Source of the DNA: Muricoccus nepalensis
GTDB taxonomy: Bacteria > Pseudomonadota > Alphaproteobacteria > Acetobacterales > Acetobacteraceae
Direction: 5' to 3'
DNA: 64,000 nucleotides
NCBI RefSeq assembly: GCF_006438825.1
Contig: NZ_RCZP01000002.1
Span: forward strand, 32,568 to 96,567
Each line of letters opens with the position of its first letter. Within the stretch, counting starts at the first letter, position 1. The notes under the pieces are model-generated. The model worked only from the letters and a program-made list of their open reading frames with translations, did no database searches and was not told the DNA's origin. A program made the translations under genes and the position numbers. Positions 45,026-53,682 of this stretch are shown here, one piece after another.

Positions 45026-45496
45026 CTAGTCCCCCGTCGGGAAGTTCGCCCGCGCGCGCCGCAGCAGCGCGCGCAGCATTCGCGCCTCGTCCGTCGAGAG
45101 CCCGCTCGTCGCGAGCGCGTTCACCGCGTGCGCCTCGGGCACCAGCGCCTCGCGCAGGGCGCGGCCGGCGGGGGTGAGGAAGATGTGGACCTTGCGGCGG
45201 TCCGTCTCGGAGCGGATGCGGTGGATCCACCCCTCGGCCTCGATGCCGCGCAGCGCGATGACGGCGGTGGGCTCCATCATGCCGACGCGGCGGGCGAGGT
45301 CGCGCTGGGTGATGCCGTCCTCCTCCCAGAGGACGCGGAGGAAGTACCAGGCGCCCGGCGCCACCCCGTGCGCCTGCAGCCGCGCCTGGAGGTGGCGCTG
45401 GATCGCGCGGTTGAGGTCGCGGACGAGGAAGCCGACGCTCTCCTCGAAGGGCAGGGGGACGGCGCGCGGGGGCGCCGCCGCCTCAGGCGGGCTCAG
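45026..45496 (-). CDS. MarR-family transcriptional regulator
   Basis: About 156 aa winged-helix regulator: ITQRDLARRVGMMEPTAVIALRGIEAEGWIHRIRSETDRRKVHIFLTPAG, given here in overview, is the MarR DNA-binding core with the wing at DRRKV. It is the likely regulator of the aromatic-catabolic genes around it. No ATG, GTG or TTG fits the conserved N-terminus. The CTG at 45496 overlaps the dioxygenase stop as CTGA, so translation may restart there. The start is therefore uncertain; the gene itself is not. Confidence 0.85.
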   Translation of the reverse strand: MSPPEAAAPPRAVPLPFEESVGFLVRDLNRAIQRHLQARLQAHGVAPGAWYFLRVLWEEDGITQRDLARRVGMMEPTAVIALRGIEAEGWIHRIRSETDRRKVHIFLTPAGRALREALVPEAHAVNALATSGLSTDEARMLRALLRRARANFPTGD

Positions 45497-46836
45497 GCGA
45501 CGGCCGCCCGCGCCATCTCGCGCTCCTCGGGCTCCTCCTCCATGCCCGTGAGGTAGGCGGCCTCCTCGGGCGAGGCGCCGAGCGTGCGCCAGTCCTCGGT
45601 CTTGGGCACGACGCCCTGGTAGGAGCGGAGCTTCGCCTGCGGCAGGTGCGGGGCCTCGAGGCCGATGGGCGGCGCGCCGGCCTCGTGGCGGGCGACGGCG
45701 TCGAGCATGATGCGGCGGAACTGGATGACGGCGATGTCGCTCGCGCCCAGGCGCTCGCTCGTGCGGTCGGCGATGGCGCCCATCGATTCCCACATGGCGA
45801 TGTCCTGGTTGGGGATGCCGGGGATGCCCGTGAAGGAATCGCCGGTCTTCATCAGCGCGCGGTCCTGGAGGTAGTCGTTGGAGGCGTGGCGCTTGATCGG
45901 GCGGAAGTCGGCGTCGACGTCCATGCCCACCTCGGTCACGCAGAACTTCCGCCAGGCCTCGGGCGAGATGTTCTCGCGCCCCTCCTCGGTCCAGGCGATG
46001 AAATGGAAGTAGCTGCTCGTGTCGTCGCGCGGCACGATGACGCTGGCGACGTTGTAGGAGGAGTTCGGCGGGATGAGCGCCGTGAAGGGCGCGACGAAGG
46101 TGGTGATGCGCACGTAGTCCTGCGTCTGCGCGTTCATGATCGGGCGGCGGATGGCCGCGTAGCGCATGCCGTAGTTGGTGACCTGCACCTGGATGCGCGG
46201 GTTCTTGTCGGTGGAGGGACGCACCCAGTGGGTGTCGAGCGCCTTTGCCTCACCCCGCGCGGGCTTCATGTCGGAGGAATGGAGCGAGGAGGAATGGGCG
46301 CTGTCGATCTGCCCCTCCATGATCTGCGCCCAGTTGCAGGGCAGCTCGATGCGGAGGGCCGAGACCTTGGCGCCAGGCGTGGGCGCCCAGGCCGGCGGCT
46401 CGAACTCCGGCATCTCCTCGGGCTTGCCCATGTAGGTCCAGACGAAGCCGCCGGCCTCGCGCACGGGGTAGGCCTTCTGCTTCACGCGCTCGGCGAAGCG
46501 GCTCTCCTTCGGCTCGGAGGGCATGTCGACTACGTTGCCCTCCACGTCGAACTTCCAGCCGTGGTAGAGGCAGCGCAGCCCGCAGTTCTCGTTGCGCCCG
46601 AAGGCGAGCGAGGCCTTGCGGTGCGCGCAGAACTCGCCGAGCACGCCGAGCCGCCCCTCGCTGTCGCGGAAGGCCACGAGCTTCTCACCGAAGAGCGTCA
46701 CGCGCACGGGGCGGCCGTCGGGCTCGGCCACCTGCTCGGACAGCAGGGCGGGCACCCAGTGGCGGCGCATGAGGCGGCCCATGGGGGCCTCGCCCTCGAC
46801 GCGGCAGAGGGTCTCGTTCTCGGCGGCGGTCAGCAT
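45493..46836 (-). CDS. Rieske aromatic-ring dioxygenase, phthalate 4,5-dioxygenase type
   Basis: 447 aa oxygenase component. Rieske ligands are Cys70-x-His72 and Cys89-x2-His92. The mononuclear iron site lies in GQIDSAHSSSLH. MLTAAENETLCRVEGEAPMG and LRCLYHGWKFDVEGNVVDMPSEP resemble Pht3-type phthalate dioxygenases, which add two hydroxyls to an aromatic diacid. GGAGG precedes the ATG at 46836; an upstream start is ignored. Its reductase partner is the divergent gene at 47066. The promoter carries one of two mirrored operator-like sites. Confidence 0.9.
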   Translation of the reverse strand: MLTAAENETLCRVEGEAPMGRLMRRHWVPALLSEQVAEPDGRPVRVTLFGEKLVAFRDSEGRLGVLGEFCAHRKASLAFGRNENCGLRCLYHGWKFDVEGNVVDMPSEPKESRFAERVKQKAYPVREAGGFVWTYMGKPEEMPEFEPPAWAPTPGAKVSALRIELPCNWAQIMEGQIDSAHSSSLHSSDMKPARGEAKALDTHWVRPSTDKNPRIQVQVTNYGMRYAAIRRPIMNAQTQDYVRITTFVAPFTALIPPNSSYNVASVIVPRDDTSSYFHFIAWTEEGRENISPEAWRKFCVTEVGMDVDADFRPIKRHASNDYLQDRALMKTGDSFTGIPGIPNQDIAMWESMGAIADRTSERLGASDIAVIQFRRIMLDAVARHEAGAPPIGLEAPHLPQAKLRSYQGVVPKTEDWRTLGASPEEAAYLTGMEEEPEEREMARAAVA

Positions 46837-46866
46837 GGGGCGCGTCCTCCGGTAGATCAGGAATTT

Positions 46867-46886
46867 GGTTAGGGTTCTAAGGTTAT
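46867..46886 (-). promoter_or_regulatory. Candidate MarR operator, copy 1 (dioxygenase side)
   Basis: The site GGTTAG-N4-CTAAG-N-TTAT contains the dyad TTAG-GGTT-CTAA (46869-46880). It sits 30 bases before the dioxygenase ATG, directly after an extended -10-like TGCTATAAC on the minus strand. A bound repressor there would cover the transcription start. Copy 2 lies 131 bases away in mirror orientation. Confidence 0.6.
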
Positions 46887-46993
46887 AGCACCCCTGTTGG
46901 CGGTCAAGGGGGGACATCGTGCGGGGGTGCCAGCGTCCCGTGGCGGCTCGCCGGAGCGTGATGGCACCGGATAGCCCGTTCCGTCTTGCCAGG

Positions 46994-47013
46994 ATAAACT
47001 TAGTCTTCTAACC
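46994..47013 (+). promoter_or_regulatory. Candidate MarR operator, copy 2 (reductase side)
   Basis: The reverse complement of 46994-47013 matches copy 1 at 15 of 20 positions, differing only in the 4-base spacer and one further base. The dyad is TTAG-TCTT-CTAA (47000-47011). It lies 52 bases before the reductase ATG, next to a GATAAA that could be a -10. Both copies have the same orientation relative to their own gene. Confidence 0.6.
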
Positions 47014-47065
47014 GTGTCCCGCCGGCGAGAGACCGGGAGACCAGAGACCGGGAGGAAAGCCAAGG

Positions 47066-48031
47066 ATGCCCGATGCGCCCGCCGAGGGTGAGCTGATGGC
47101 GCTCCGCGTTGCCCGCGCCGAGCCCGCGGCGGAGGGGATCCACCTCTTCGAGCTGCGCCACCCCGCCGGCGGGGAGCTGCCGCCCTTCACCCCGGGCGCG
47201 CATCTGTCGGTCCGCGTGCCCGGCGGCGCCCTGCGCAACTACTCCCTCTGCAACGACCCGCACGAGCGGGACCGCTACGTCATCGCCGTGAAGCGGGACG
47301 AGGGCGGGCGGGGCGGCTCCGTCGCGCTCGTGGACGGGGTGGCCATGGGCGACGCGCTGGAGGTCTCGGCGCCGCGCAACCTCTTCGAGCTCGACCCGCG
47401 CGCCCCGGAATACCTCTTCGTCGCCGGCGGCATCGGGATCACGCCGATCCTCGCGATGATCCGCTACCTGAAGGCGACGGGCGGCAAGCCCTTCCGCCTC
47501 TTCTACCTGACGCGCCACGCGGCGGGCACGGCCTTCCTGGCCGACCCGGACCTCGCCGGGGAGGCCGTGGTGATCCACCACGACGAGGGCGACGCCGACC
47601 AGGCCTACGACCTCTGGCCGGTCTTCGAGGAGCCGACCAAGGCTCATATCTACTGCTGCGGCCCGCGCCCGCTGATGGACGCCGTGCGCGACATGACCGG
47701 CCACTGGCCGGAGAACAGCGTCCACTTCGAGGATTTCGGCTCCGACCTCGTCCGCCCGCGCGAGGACGACAAGCCCTTCCGCGTCCGCGTCGGGCGCGAG
47801 GGGGAGGCGCTGGAGGTGCCGGTCGGGGCCACCATCCTCGAGGTGCTGCGGCTCCACGGCCACAAGCTTCCCTCCTCCTGCGAGAGCGGCACCTGCGGCA
47901 CCTGCCGCACGCGCTACGTCGAGGGAGAGGTGGACCACCGCGACCTCGTGCTGACGCCGGCGGAGCGGGAAACCTCGCTCATGATCTGCGTCTCCCGCGC
48001 AGCATCGGACGAGCTGGTGCTGGAGCCTTGA
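47066..48031 (+). CDS. PDR/VanB-type oxygenase reductase
   Basis: 321 aa. A ferredoxin-reductase flavin domain (PGAHLSVRVPGG, RNYSLCNDP) and NADH domain (VAGGIGITPILAMI, CCGPRPLMDAV) are followed by a C-terminal plant-type 2Fe-2S domain (CESGTCGTC, with a distal Cys in LMICVSRA). That order is typical of phthalate dioxygenase reductase, which passes electrons from NADH via FMN to the Rieske oxygenase. GGAGG precedes the ATG. The stop overlaps the next start as TTGA. Confidence 0.92.
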   Translation: MPDAPAEGELMALRVARAEPAAEGIHLFELRHPAGGELPPFTPGAHLSVRVPGGALRNYSLCNDPHERDRYVIAVKRDEGGRGGSVALVDGVAMGDALEVSAPRNLFELDPRAPEYLFVAGGIGITPILAMIRYLKATGGKPFRLFYLTRHAAGTAFLADPDLAGEAVVIHHDEGDADQAYDLWPVFEEPTKAHIYCCGPRPLMDAVRDMTGHWPENSVHFEDFGSDLVRPREDDKPFRVRVGREGEALEVPVGATILEVLRLHGHKLPSSCESGTCGTCRTRYVEGEVDHRDLVLTPAERETSLMICVSRAASDELVLEP

Positions 48032-49215
48032 GCGGGCCGCGCATACGTCTCGGCGTCGCCGGGTTGGGGCGCGCCTTCATGCTCATGCTGCCGACGCTGG
48101 CGCGGGACCCGCGGGTGGCCATGGTGGCCGCCGCTGACCCGCGGCCGGAGGCGCGCGCGCGCTTCGAGAGCGACTTCGGGGCGCGCAGCTACGCGGAGGT
48201 GGAGGCGCTCTGCGCCGATCCCGCGCTCGACGCCGTCTATGTGGCGAGTCCCCACCAGTTCCACCTCGCCCATGTGCGCGCGGCCGCCGCCGCCGGGAAG
48301 CACGTCCTCGTCGAGAAGCCGATGGCGCTCTCGGTCGCGGACGGGCTGGCCATGGTGGAGGCGGCGCAAGCGGCGGGGGTGCATCTCGTCGTCGGGCACA
48401 GCCACTCCTTCGACGCGCCCTACCGCCGCGCGCAGGAGATGATCCAGGCCGGTGAGTTCGGCGCGGTCCGGATGATCACGGCGCTCAACTTCACCGACTA
48501 CCTCTACCGCCCGCGCCGGCCGGAGGAGCTGGACACGGCGCAGGGGGGCGGCGCCATCTTCTCGCAGGCGCCGCATCAGGTGGAGGTGGCGCGGCTGCTG
48601 GCGGGCCGCCCGGCGCGGAGCATCCGCGCGGTGGCGACGGTCTGGGACCGGGCGCGCGGGACGGAGGGCGCCTACAACGCGCTGCTCGACTTCGGCGAGG
48701 GGCTCTCGGCCACGCTCACCTACAACGGGCACGGCCATTTCGACACGGACGAGTTCCAGGACTGGATCGGCGAGATGGGCACGCCGCGCGACGCAGCGGC
48801 CTACGGCACCGCTCGCGCCGCGCTGCGCGGCGTGGCGCCCGGCGAGGAGGCGGCGCTGAAGGAGCGTCGCGCCTACGGGCGCGGGGCCGGCGCGGAGGAG
48901 GCCCGTCGCGCCCCGCCGCCCCCCGCCTACAACCACTTCGGCCTTGTCATCGCCTCGCTCGAGCGCGCGGACCTGCGGCCGACGCCGCGGGGCGTCATGG
49001 TCTACGCCGACGACGAGCGCCGCTTTGAGCCGCTGCCGCCGCCCGACGTGCCGCGCGCCGAGGTGATCGACGAGCTGCACGCCGCGATCCTCGGCGGCGT
49101 GCCCCCGCTGCACGACGGCGCCTGGGGCCTAGCGACGGCGGAGATCTGCCTCGCGCTGCTCGAATCCGCGCGGACGGGGGCGGAGGTGGCGTTGCGGCAC
49201 CAGGGCGCGGCATGA
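48028..49215 (+). CDS. Gfo/Idh/MocA oxidoreductase, phthalate dihydrodiol dehydrogenase-like
   Basis: 395 aa. The Rossmann start LGVAGLGRAFMLMLPTL and the EKP motif (HVLVEKPMAL) define the family. In phthalate pathways the cis-dihydrodiol is re-aromatised by a member of this family (Pht4), unlike most cis-diol dehydrogenases, and the context here fits that step. The start is TTG at 48028 coupled to the reductase stop. The substrate remains inferred. Confidence 0.85.
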   Translation: MSGPRIRLGVAGLGRAFMLMLPTLARDPRVAMVAAADPRPEARARFESDFGARSYAEVEALCADPALDAVYVASPHQFHLAHVRAAAAAGKHVLVEKPMALSVADGLAMVEAAQAAGVHLVVGHSHSFDAPYRRAQEMIQAGEFGAVRMITALNFTDYLYRPRRPEELDTAQGGGAIFSQAPHQVEVARLLAGRPARSIRAVATVWDRARGTEGAYNALLDFGEGLSATLTYNGHGHFDTDEFQDWIGEMGTPRDAAAYGTARAALRGVAPGEEAALKERRAYGRGAGAEEARRAPPPPAYNHFGLVIASLERADLRPTPRGVMVYADDERRFEPLPPPDVPRAEVIDELHAAILGGVPPLHDGAWGLATAEICLALLESARTGAEVALRHQGAA

Positions 49216-49244
49216 TGGCCGTAACGAATCCCGGGAGGAAACCG

Positions 49245-50216
49245 ATGACCCACGCAGCCCCCACGCGGCGCGCCGCCCTCGGCCTCGCCGCCGCCGCGGC
49301 GCTCGCCCCCGCGGCCCGCGCGCAGGCCCGCACGATCCGACTCGTCGTGCCCTACGCGCCCGGCGGCACCAACGACGTGACCGCCCGGCTGCTGCAGCAG
49401 CGCATGGGCGAGGCGCTCGGGCAGACCTGCGTGATCGAGAACCGCTCGGGCGCCAGCGGCGCGATCGGGGCGCAGGAGGTGGCGCGCTCGGCGCCGGACG
49501 GGGGGACGCTGCTCTATTCCAACGAGGTCCACCCGATCCTGCGGCTGGTGCAGCGGGGCGTGCCCTTCGACGCCATCGAGGACTTCACCCCCGTCACCCG
49601 CACCGTCAGCATTCCCTATGTCCTCGTCGGCGGCATGCGGGGCGGGGAGGCGGGCGACGCGCGCGCCCTTCTCGCGGCGGTGAAGGCGCGGCCGGCGGGC
49701 TTCACCTTCGCCTGCTCCTCGCTCGGCTCGGTCGGGCATCTCGGCGCGGCGGCGCTCGGCCAGAAGCTGGGGGTGGAGGTGACGACGGTGATCTACCGGG
49801 GCACCGGGCCGGCCATCAACGACGTCATCTCGGGCGCCGTGCCGCTGATGTTCGCGCCCGTCGGCGCCGTGCTGCCGATGATCCAGGGCGGGCAGCTCCG
49901 CGCCTTCGCCGTGACGGCGCCGGCCCGCCTCTCCAGCATGCCGACGACGCCGACCATGGGCGAGGCCGGGCAGCCCGACATGCTGTTCGAGGGATGGTGC
50001 GGCATCTGGGGCCCCAAGGGCCTGCCCGCCGCGCGCGTGGAGGCGGTGCACGCCGCGGCGCAGGCGGCGCTCGGCGACGCCGAGATCGTCCAGCGCCTCG
50101 CCGCCATCGGCTGCGCGCCGATCAGCGAGAGCCCGGCGGAGTTCGCGAAGGCGATCGTGGCGGAGCAGGCGCGCAACGGCGCCATCATCCGCGCCGCCGG
50201 CATCCAGCCGGAATAG
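49245..50216 (+). CDS. Bug/TctC-family extracytoplasmic binding protein (first)
   Basis: 323 aa with a twin-arginine-like signal (TRRAALGLAAAAALAPAARAQA). The mature part starts IRLVVPYAPGGTNDVTARLL and contains IENRSGASGAIGAQEVARSAPDG, the Bug signature. These proteins bind organic acids for tripartite tricarboxylate transporters or as sensors. The ATG at 49245 with GGAGG is chosen over one at 49212 overlapping the previous stop. No TctA/TctB membrane genes are in the window. Confidence 0.9.
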   Translation: MTHAAPTRRAALGLAAAAALAPAARAQARTIRLVVPYAPGGTNDVTARLLQQRMGEALGQTCVIENRSGASGAIGAQEVARSAPDGGTLLYSNEVHPILRLVQRGVPFDAIEDFTPVTRTVSIPYVLVGGMRGGEAGDARALLAAVKARPAGFTFACSSLGSVGHLGAAALGQKLGVEVTTVIYRGTGPAINDVISGAVPLMFAPVGAVLPMIQGGQLRAFAVTAPARLSSMPTTPTMGEAGQPDMLFEGWCGIWGPKGLPAARVEAVHAAAQAALGDAEIVQRLAAIGCAPISESPAEFAKAIVAEQARNGAIIRAAGIQPE

Positions 50217-50225
50217 GAGACAGGC

Positions 50226-50411
50226 ATGGCCCTCATCCGCATCGAGCCCGTGCTGGAGGAGCGCAGCGGGCGCTACTTCCTCGAGATCTACAGCCCGCAC
50301 GACGCGGGCGCGCCCCTGGTCACGACGCAGCCGCGCTACGCCTCGGCGGCGGCGGCGGAGAACGACCTCCTCGCCATCATCGCCGCCGCCGCCAGCGCGC
50401 CGCGCGGCTAA
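50226..50411 (+). CDS. Small 61-aa protein in the catabolic operon, unknown function
   Basis: Begins MALIRIEPVLEERSGRYFLEIY and ends in an Ala-rich helix (AENDLLAIIAAAA). No signal peptide, cysteine or known motif. AGGAGA lies before the ATG, and it fits exactly between two operon genes with gaps of 9 and 12 bases, so it is probably real. It might be a subunit or chaperone of a neighbouring enzyme; this is only a guess. Confidence 0.6.
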   Translation: MALIRIEPVLEERSGRYFLEIYSPHDAGAPLVTTQPRYASAAAAENDLLAIIAAAASAPRG

Positions 50412-50423
50412 GGGAGCCAAGGC

Positions 50424-51413
50424 TTGCCCAACCTCCGCCTCTCGCTCGCCATCGGCGATTACGACCGCATCCGGCCGCTCGTGGACGGCAACGTGCGGAT
50501 CGACGGGCTCGATCCCGTCTTCTCGATCCTCGACCCCGAGGAGATCTTCTTCCGCGCGTTCAAGCACGCCGACTTCGACATCTGCGAGCTCTCGCTCTCC
50601 TCCTACACGGTGAAGACGGCCAAGGGGGACTGCCCCTATATCGGCGTGCCCGTCTTTCCTTCGCGGGCCTTCCGCCACACCTCCGTCTACATCCGCACGG
50701 ATCGGGGGATCGAGACGCCGGAGGACCTCAAGGGCCGGCGGGTGGGCGTGCCGGAGTACCAGCTGACCGCCAATGTCTGGGTGCGCGCGATCCTCGAGGA
50801 ATACGGCGTGCGCCCGGCCGACATCACCTGGGTGCGGGGCGGCTACGAGCACCCGGGGCGGGAGGAGAAGATCGCGCTCAGCCTGCCCGCCGACGTGCGG
50901 CTGGAGAGCCTGCCGGCGGGGGCGACGATCTCCTCCGCGCTGGCGGACGGGACGATCGACGCGGTGATCGGGCCGCGCGCGCCCTCCTGCTTCGAGCGCG
51001 GGCACCCGCAGGTGGGGCGCCTCTGGGCGGACCCGGTCGCCGCGGCCTCGGAGTGGTACGGGCGGCACCGGATCTTCCCCATCATGCACCTGCTGGGCAT
51101 CCGCAAGGACGTGGCGGAGCGGCACGGCTACCTGCCGGGCGCGCTGGTGAAGGCCTTCGAGGAGGCGAAGTCCTTCGCCCTCGCGCGGCTCTCCAACACG
51201 GCCGCCACGAAGGTGACGCTGCCCTTCGTGGAGGAGCGCCTGCAGCAGGCCCGCGCCCTGATGGGCGACGACTTCTGGTCCTACGGGCTGGAGGCGAACC
51301 GCCATGGGCTCGACGCCTTCCTCGCCGCGCACCACGCCCAGGGCCTCTCCGCGCGCCGCCTCGCGCCGGAGGAGCTGTTCCACCCGGCCTCGCTGGACGC
51401 CTTCCGCCTCTGA
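50424..51413 (+). CDS. 4,5-dihydroxyphthalate decarboxylase-like protein
   Basis: 329 aa. It begins RLSLAIGDYDRIRPLVDG without a signal peptide and has a type-2 binding-protein fold (GIETPEDLKGRRVGVPEYQLTA-like region), as in Pht5 decarboxylases, which are often misnamed as ABC binding proteins. The Pht5-like FPSRAFRHTSVYI stretch and the neighbouring Rieske and dehydrogenase genes support removal of a carboxyl group from a dihydroxylated aromatic diacid. The start is TTG with AGGGAG upstream. Confidence 0.82.
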   Translation: MPNLRLSLAIGDYDRIRPLVDGNVRIDGLDPVFSILDPEEIFFRAFKHADFDICELSLSSYTVKTAKGDCPYIGVPVFPSRAFRHTSVYIRTDRGIETPEDLKGRRVGVPEYQLTANVWVRAILEEYGVRPADITWVRGGYEHPGREEKIALSLPADVRLESLPAGATISSALADGTIDAVIGPRAPSCFERGHPQVGRLWADPVAAASEWYGRHRIFPIMHLLGIRKDVAERHGYLPGALVKAFEEAKSFALARLSNTAATKVTLPFVEERLQQARALMGDDFWSYGLEANRHGLDAFLAAHHAQGLSARRLAPEELFHPASLDAFRL

Positions 51414-51433
51414 CCCGCAGGAGAGACGACGCC

Positions 51434-52621
51434 ATGCCCGCCATCCAGAACCGCGTCGAGGACATCATGGCCTCCGCTACCCGGCGCGGCCTGCCCCGCC
51501 GGATCCAGCACCCCGTGGCCGACACGGGCGCCTTCCTGCGCGGCATGGACAACTTCTGCCGCGTCATGGCCATCCGCCCCGGCGACCACGTGGTCATGCT
51601 GACCGACCCGCTGCTCGACCCACGGGTGGTGCAGGCAGTGCAGGGCCTGGCCCGCGGGCGCGGCGCCACCTTCATCGCCTACATGGGCGATTCCACCCGC
51701 TACGTGACCGTGCCGGAGGAGGCCAAGCCCCTGCTGGAGCGCGCGACCTTCGTGGTCTCCACCTGGTTCGCCTCCGTGCTCGATCCCTACTGCATCGGGC
51801 TCCGCCGCCAGAAGGGGCAGCGCTGGGTCAAGATCACCTTCTTCCGCGACCTCGACCTGCTGCACACGCCCCAGGCGCAGTTCCCCATCGAGCTGCTGGG
51901 CGAGATCATCCGCGCCACCGGCCGGATGTTCCCCGAGGCCGGGGACTTCACGCTGCGCGTCACCGACCCGCGCGGCACCGACTTCCGCGTGCCCTTCACG
52001 GAGGCGATGCTGACGAAGATGCGCGCCCACAACCGCTGGCGCGGCCACAACTTTGCCGACGAGGACGGCTGCTACGTGCACTACCTGCCGACCCACGGCC
52101 CGAACCTCTTCGAGCCGAACATGGTTGGCCTTCGGCCCGACGAGAAGATCGGCGTCACGGGCACCATCTGGCCGCAATGGGCCGTGGGCTTCGACGAGCC
52201 CTTCCGCGAGCCGCTCGGCGTCGAGTTCCGCGACGACGTGGTCCACGCCGTCCACGGCGAGGGATGGGAGGCGGAGGTGATGCGCGACTACCTCATCGGC
52301 GGCACGCTCGAGGAGGTCGGCTGCGGCCACAACCCCAAGGCGCCGCGCTTCGACATCTACCCCGCCGGCCCGAACTCGCCGGGCGCGCTGCATTTCGGCA
52401 TCAACGCCCTCAAGCCCTCCGAGTACCTGCGGCGCGTGATGCCGAACTGGGAGGAGCCGCACATCCACATGGACCTCGTCTCCTTCGACGCGACCGTCAT
52501 GGCCGGCAATCGCACGATGGTGGAGGACGGCTACCTCCTCTCGCTCCGCGACCCCGCCGTGCGGGCCCTGGCCGAGACCTACGGCGACCCCGTCGAGCTT
52601 CTCGAGGCCTATCCGGTCTAG
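51434..52621 (+). CDS. NicX/M29-like metalloenzyme
   Basis: 395 aa. The C-terminal half resembles the fold shared by M29 aminopeptidases and NicX (2,5-dihydroxypyridine 5,6-dioxygenase): EGWEAEVMRDYL (about 276-287), EEVGCGHNPKAP (293-304) and an H-x-D pair, His345 and Asp347. NicX uses such an H-x-D pair for iron. At the place of another NicX iron ligand I align Glu rather than His, so peptidase-like or other hydrolytic activity is possible. AGGAG precedes the ATG. In this operon a ring-opening role is attractive but unproven. Confidence 0.6.
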   Translation: MPAIQNRVEDIMASATRRGLPRRIQHPVADTGAFLRGMDNFCRVMAIRPGDHVVMLTDPLLDPRVVQAVQGLARGRGATFIAYMGDSTRYVTVPEEAKPLLERATFVVSTWFASVLDPYCIGLRRQKGQRWVKITFFRDLDLLHTPQAQFPIELLGEIIRATGRMFPEAGDFTLRVTDPRGTDFRVPFTEAMLTKMRAHNRWRGHNFADEDGCYVHYLPTHGPNLFEPNMVGLRPDEKIGVTGTIWPQWAVGFDEPFREPLGVEFRDDVVHAVHGEGWEAEVMRDYLIGGTLEEVGCGHNPKAPRFDIYPAGPNSPGALHFGINALKPSEYLRRVMPNWEEPHIHMDLVSFDATVMAGNRTMVEDGYLLSLRDPAVRALAETYGDPVELLEAYPV

Positions 52622-52647
52622 CGCCGCCACCCCGGGAGGGAGCCACC

Positions 52648-53616
52648 ATGAGAGCAACCCGTCGCGCGCTGCTCGGCGGCGGCGCCGCCCTGCTGGCCGC
52701 GCCCGCGCTCGCCCAGTCCTACCCCGACCGCCCGATCCGCCTGATCGTGCCCTTCCCGCCCGGCGGCGGCGGCGACACGCTGGGCCGCCTCTCCGCCCAG
52801 GCCGCGCAGGCGCACCTGGCGCAGCCCATCGTCATCGACAACCGCGCCGGCGCCGGCGGGAACATCGGCGCCGAGGCGGCCGCCCGCGCGCCCGCCGACG
52901 GCTACACCCTGCTCTACGGCACCAACGGCACGCACGCGATCAACGAGGCGCTCTACCCGCGCCTGCCCTTCCGGCCCGAGGCCGACTTCACCCCTGTGGC
53001 CGCGCTGACGCGCATCGCGCTCGTCGTCGTCGTGCGGCGCGACCTGCCGGCGGAGACGCTGCCCGACCTCGTCGCCTACCTGAAGGCCCATCCGGGGCGC
53101 GTCAGCTACGCCTCGGCCGGGAACGGCACGACGGGGCACATCGCCGCCGAGATGTTCCGCGCCGCCGCGGGGGTGGAGATCCTGCACGTTCCCTACCGCG
53201 GCAACGCCGCCGCCATGACCGACCTCGCGGGCGGGCGCGTGGACATGGCCATCGACCTCCTCCCCGCCGCCGCCCCGGTGCTGGAGGGAGGCGCCGTGCG
53301 GGCGCTCGCCGTCACCAGCGCCCGGCCGCTGCCGAGCCATCCCGCGCTGCCCACCGTCGCCGCCACCCTGCCGGGCTTCGAGGTGGCGGCCTGGGACGGC
53401 GTCTTCGCCCCCGCCGGCACGCCGCCCGCGGCGGTGGCGGCCCTCAACGCCGCCTTCCGCCAGGGCCTGCGCGATCCCGAGGCCGTGGCCCGCCTCCGCC
53501 AGCGCGGGGCCGAGGTGGTGCCGGTGGAGACCCCCGCCGAGTTCGCCGCCTTCGTCGCGGCCGAGCGCGCCAAGTGGGCGGCGGCCGTGCGCGCCAGCGG
53601 CGCCCGGATGGACTGA
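52648..53616 (+). CDS. Bug/TctC-family extracytoplasmic binding protein (second)
   Basis: 322 aa. Signal MRATRRALLGGGAALLAAPALAQS, then YPDRPIRLIVPFPPGGGGD and IDNRAGAGGNIGAEAAARAPADG. It is the same family as the protein at 49245 but clearly diverged, so two related ligands may be bound. GGGAGGGAG precedes the ATG. It is the last of the tightly spaced catabolic genes; the ABC transporter follows after 66 bases. Confidence 0.9.
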   Translation: MRATRRALLGGGAALLAAPALAQSYPDRPIRLIVPFPPGGGGDTLGRLSAQAAQAHLAQPIVIDNRAGAGGNIGAEAAARAPADGYTLLYGTNGTHAINEALYPRLPFRPEADFTPVAALTRIALVVVVRRDLPAETLPDLVAYLKAHPGRVSYASAGNGTTGHIAAEMFRAAAGVEILHVPYRGNAAAMTDLAGGRVDMAIDLLPAAAPVLEGGAVRALAVTSARPLPSHPALPTVAATLPGFEVAAWDGVFAPAGTPPAAVAALNAAFRQGLRDPEAVARLRQRGAEVVPVETPAEFAAFVAAERAKWAAAVRASGARMD

Positions 53617-53682
53617 GCCGGCGCCCCCTCTCGCGCCGGAGGGGTGGCGGAAGGGCGGCCGTCCCGCTAAGGGCGGGGTTCC

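Noticed and set aside
50424-51413. Calling this gene the binding protein of the ABC transporter at 53683
   Set aside because: It has no signal peptide and resembles cytosolic Pht5-type decarboxylases, although the fold is shared with binding proteins.
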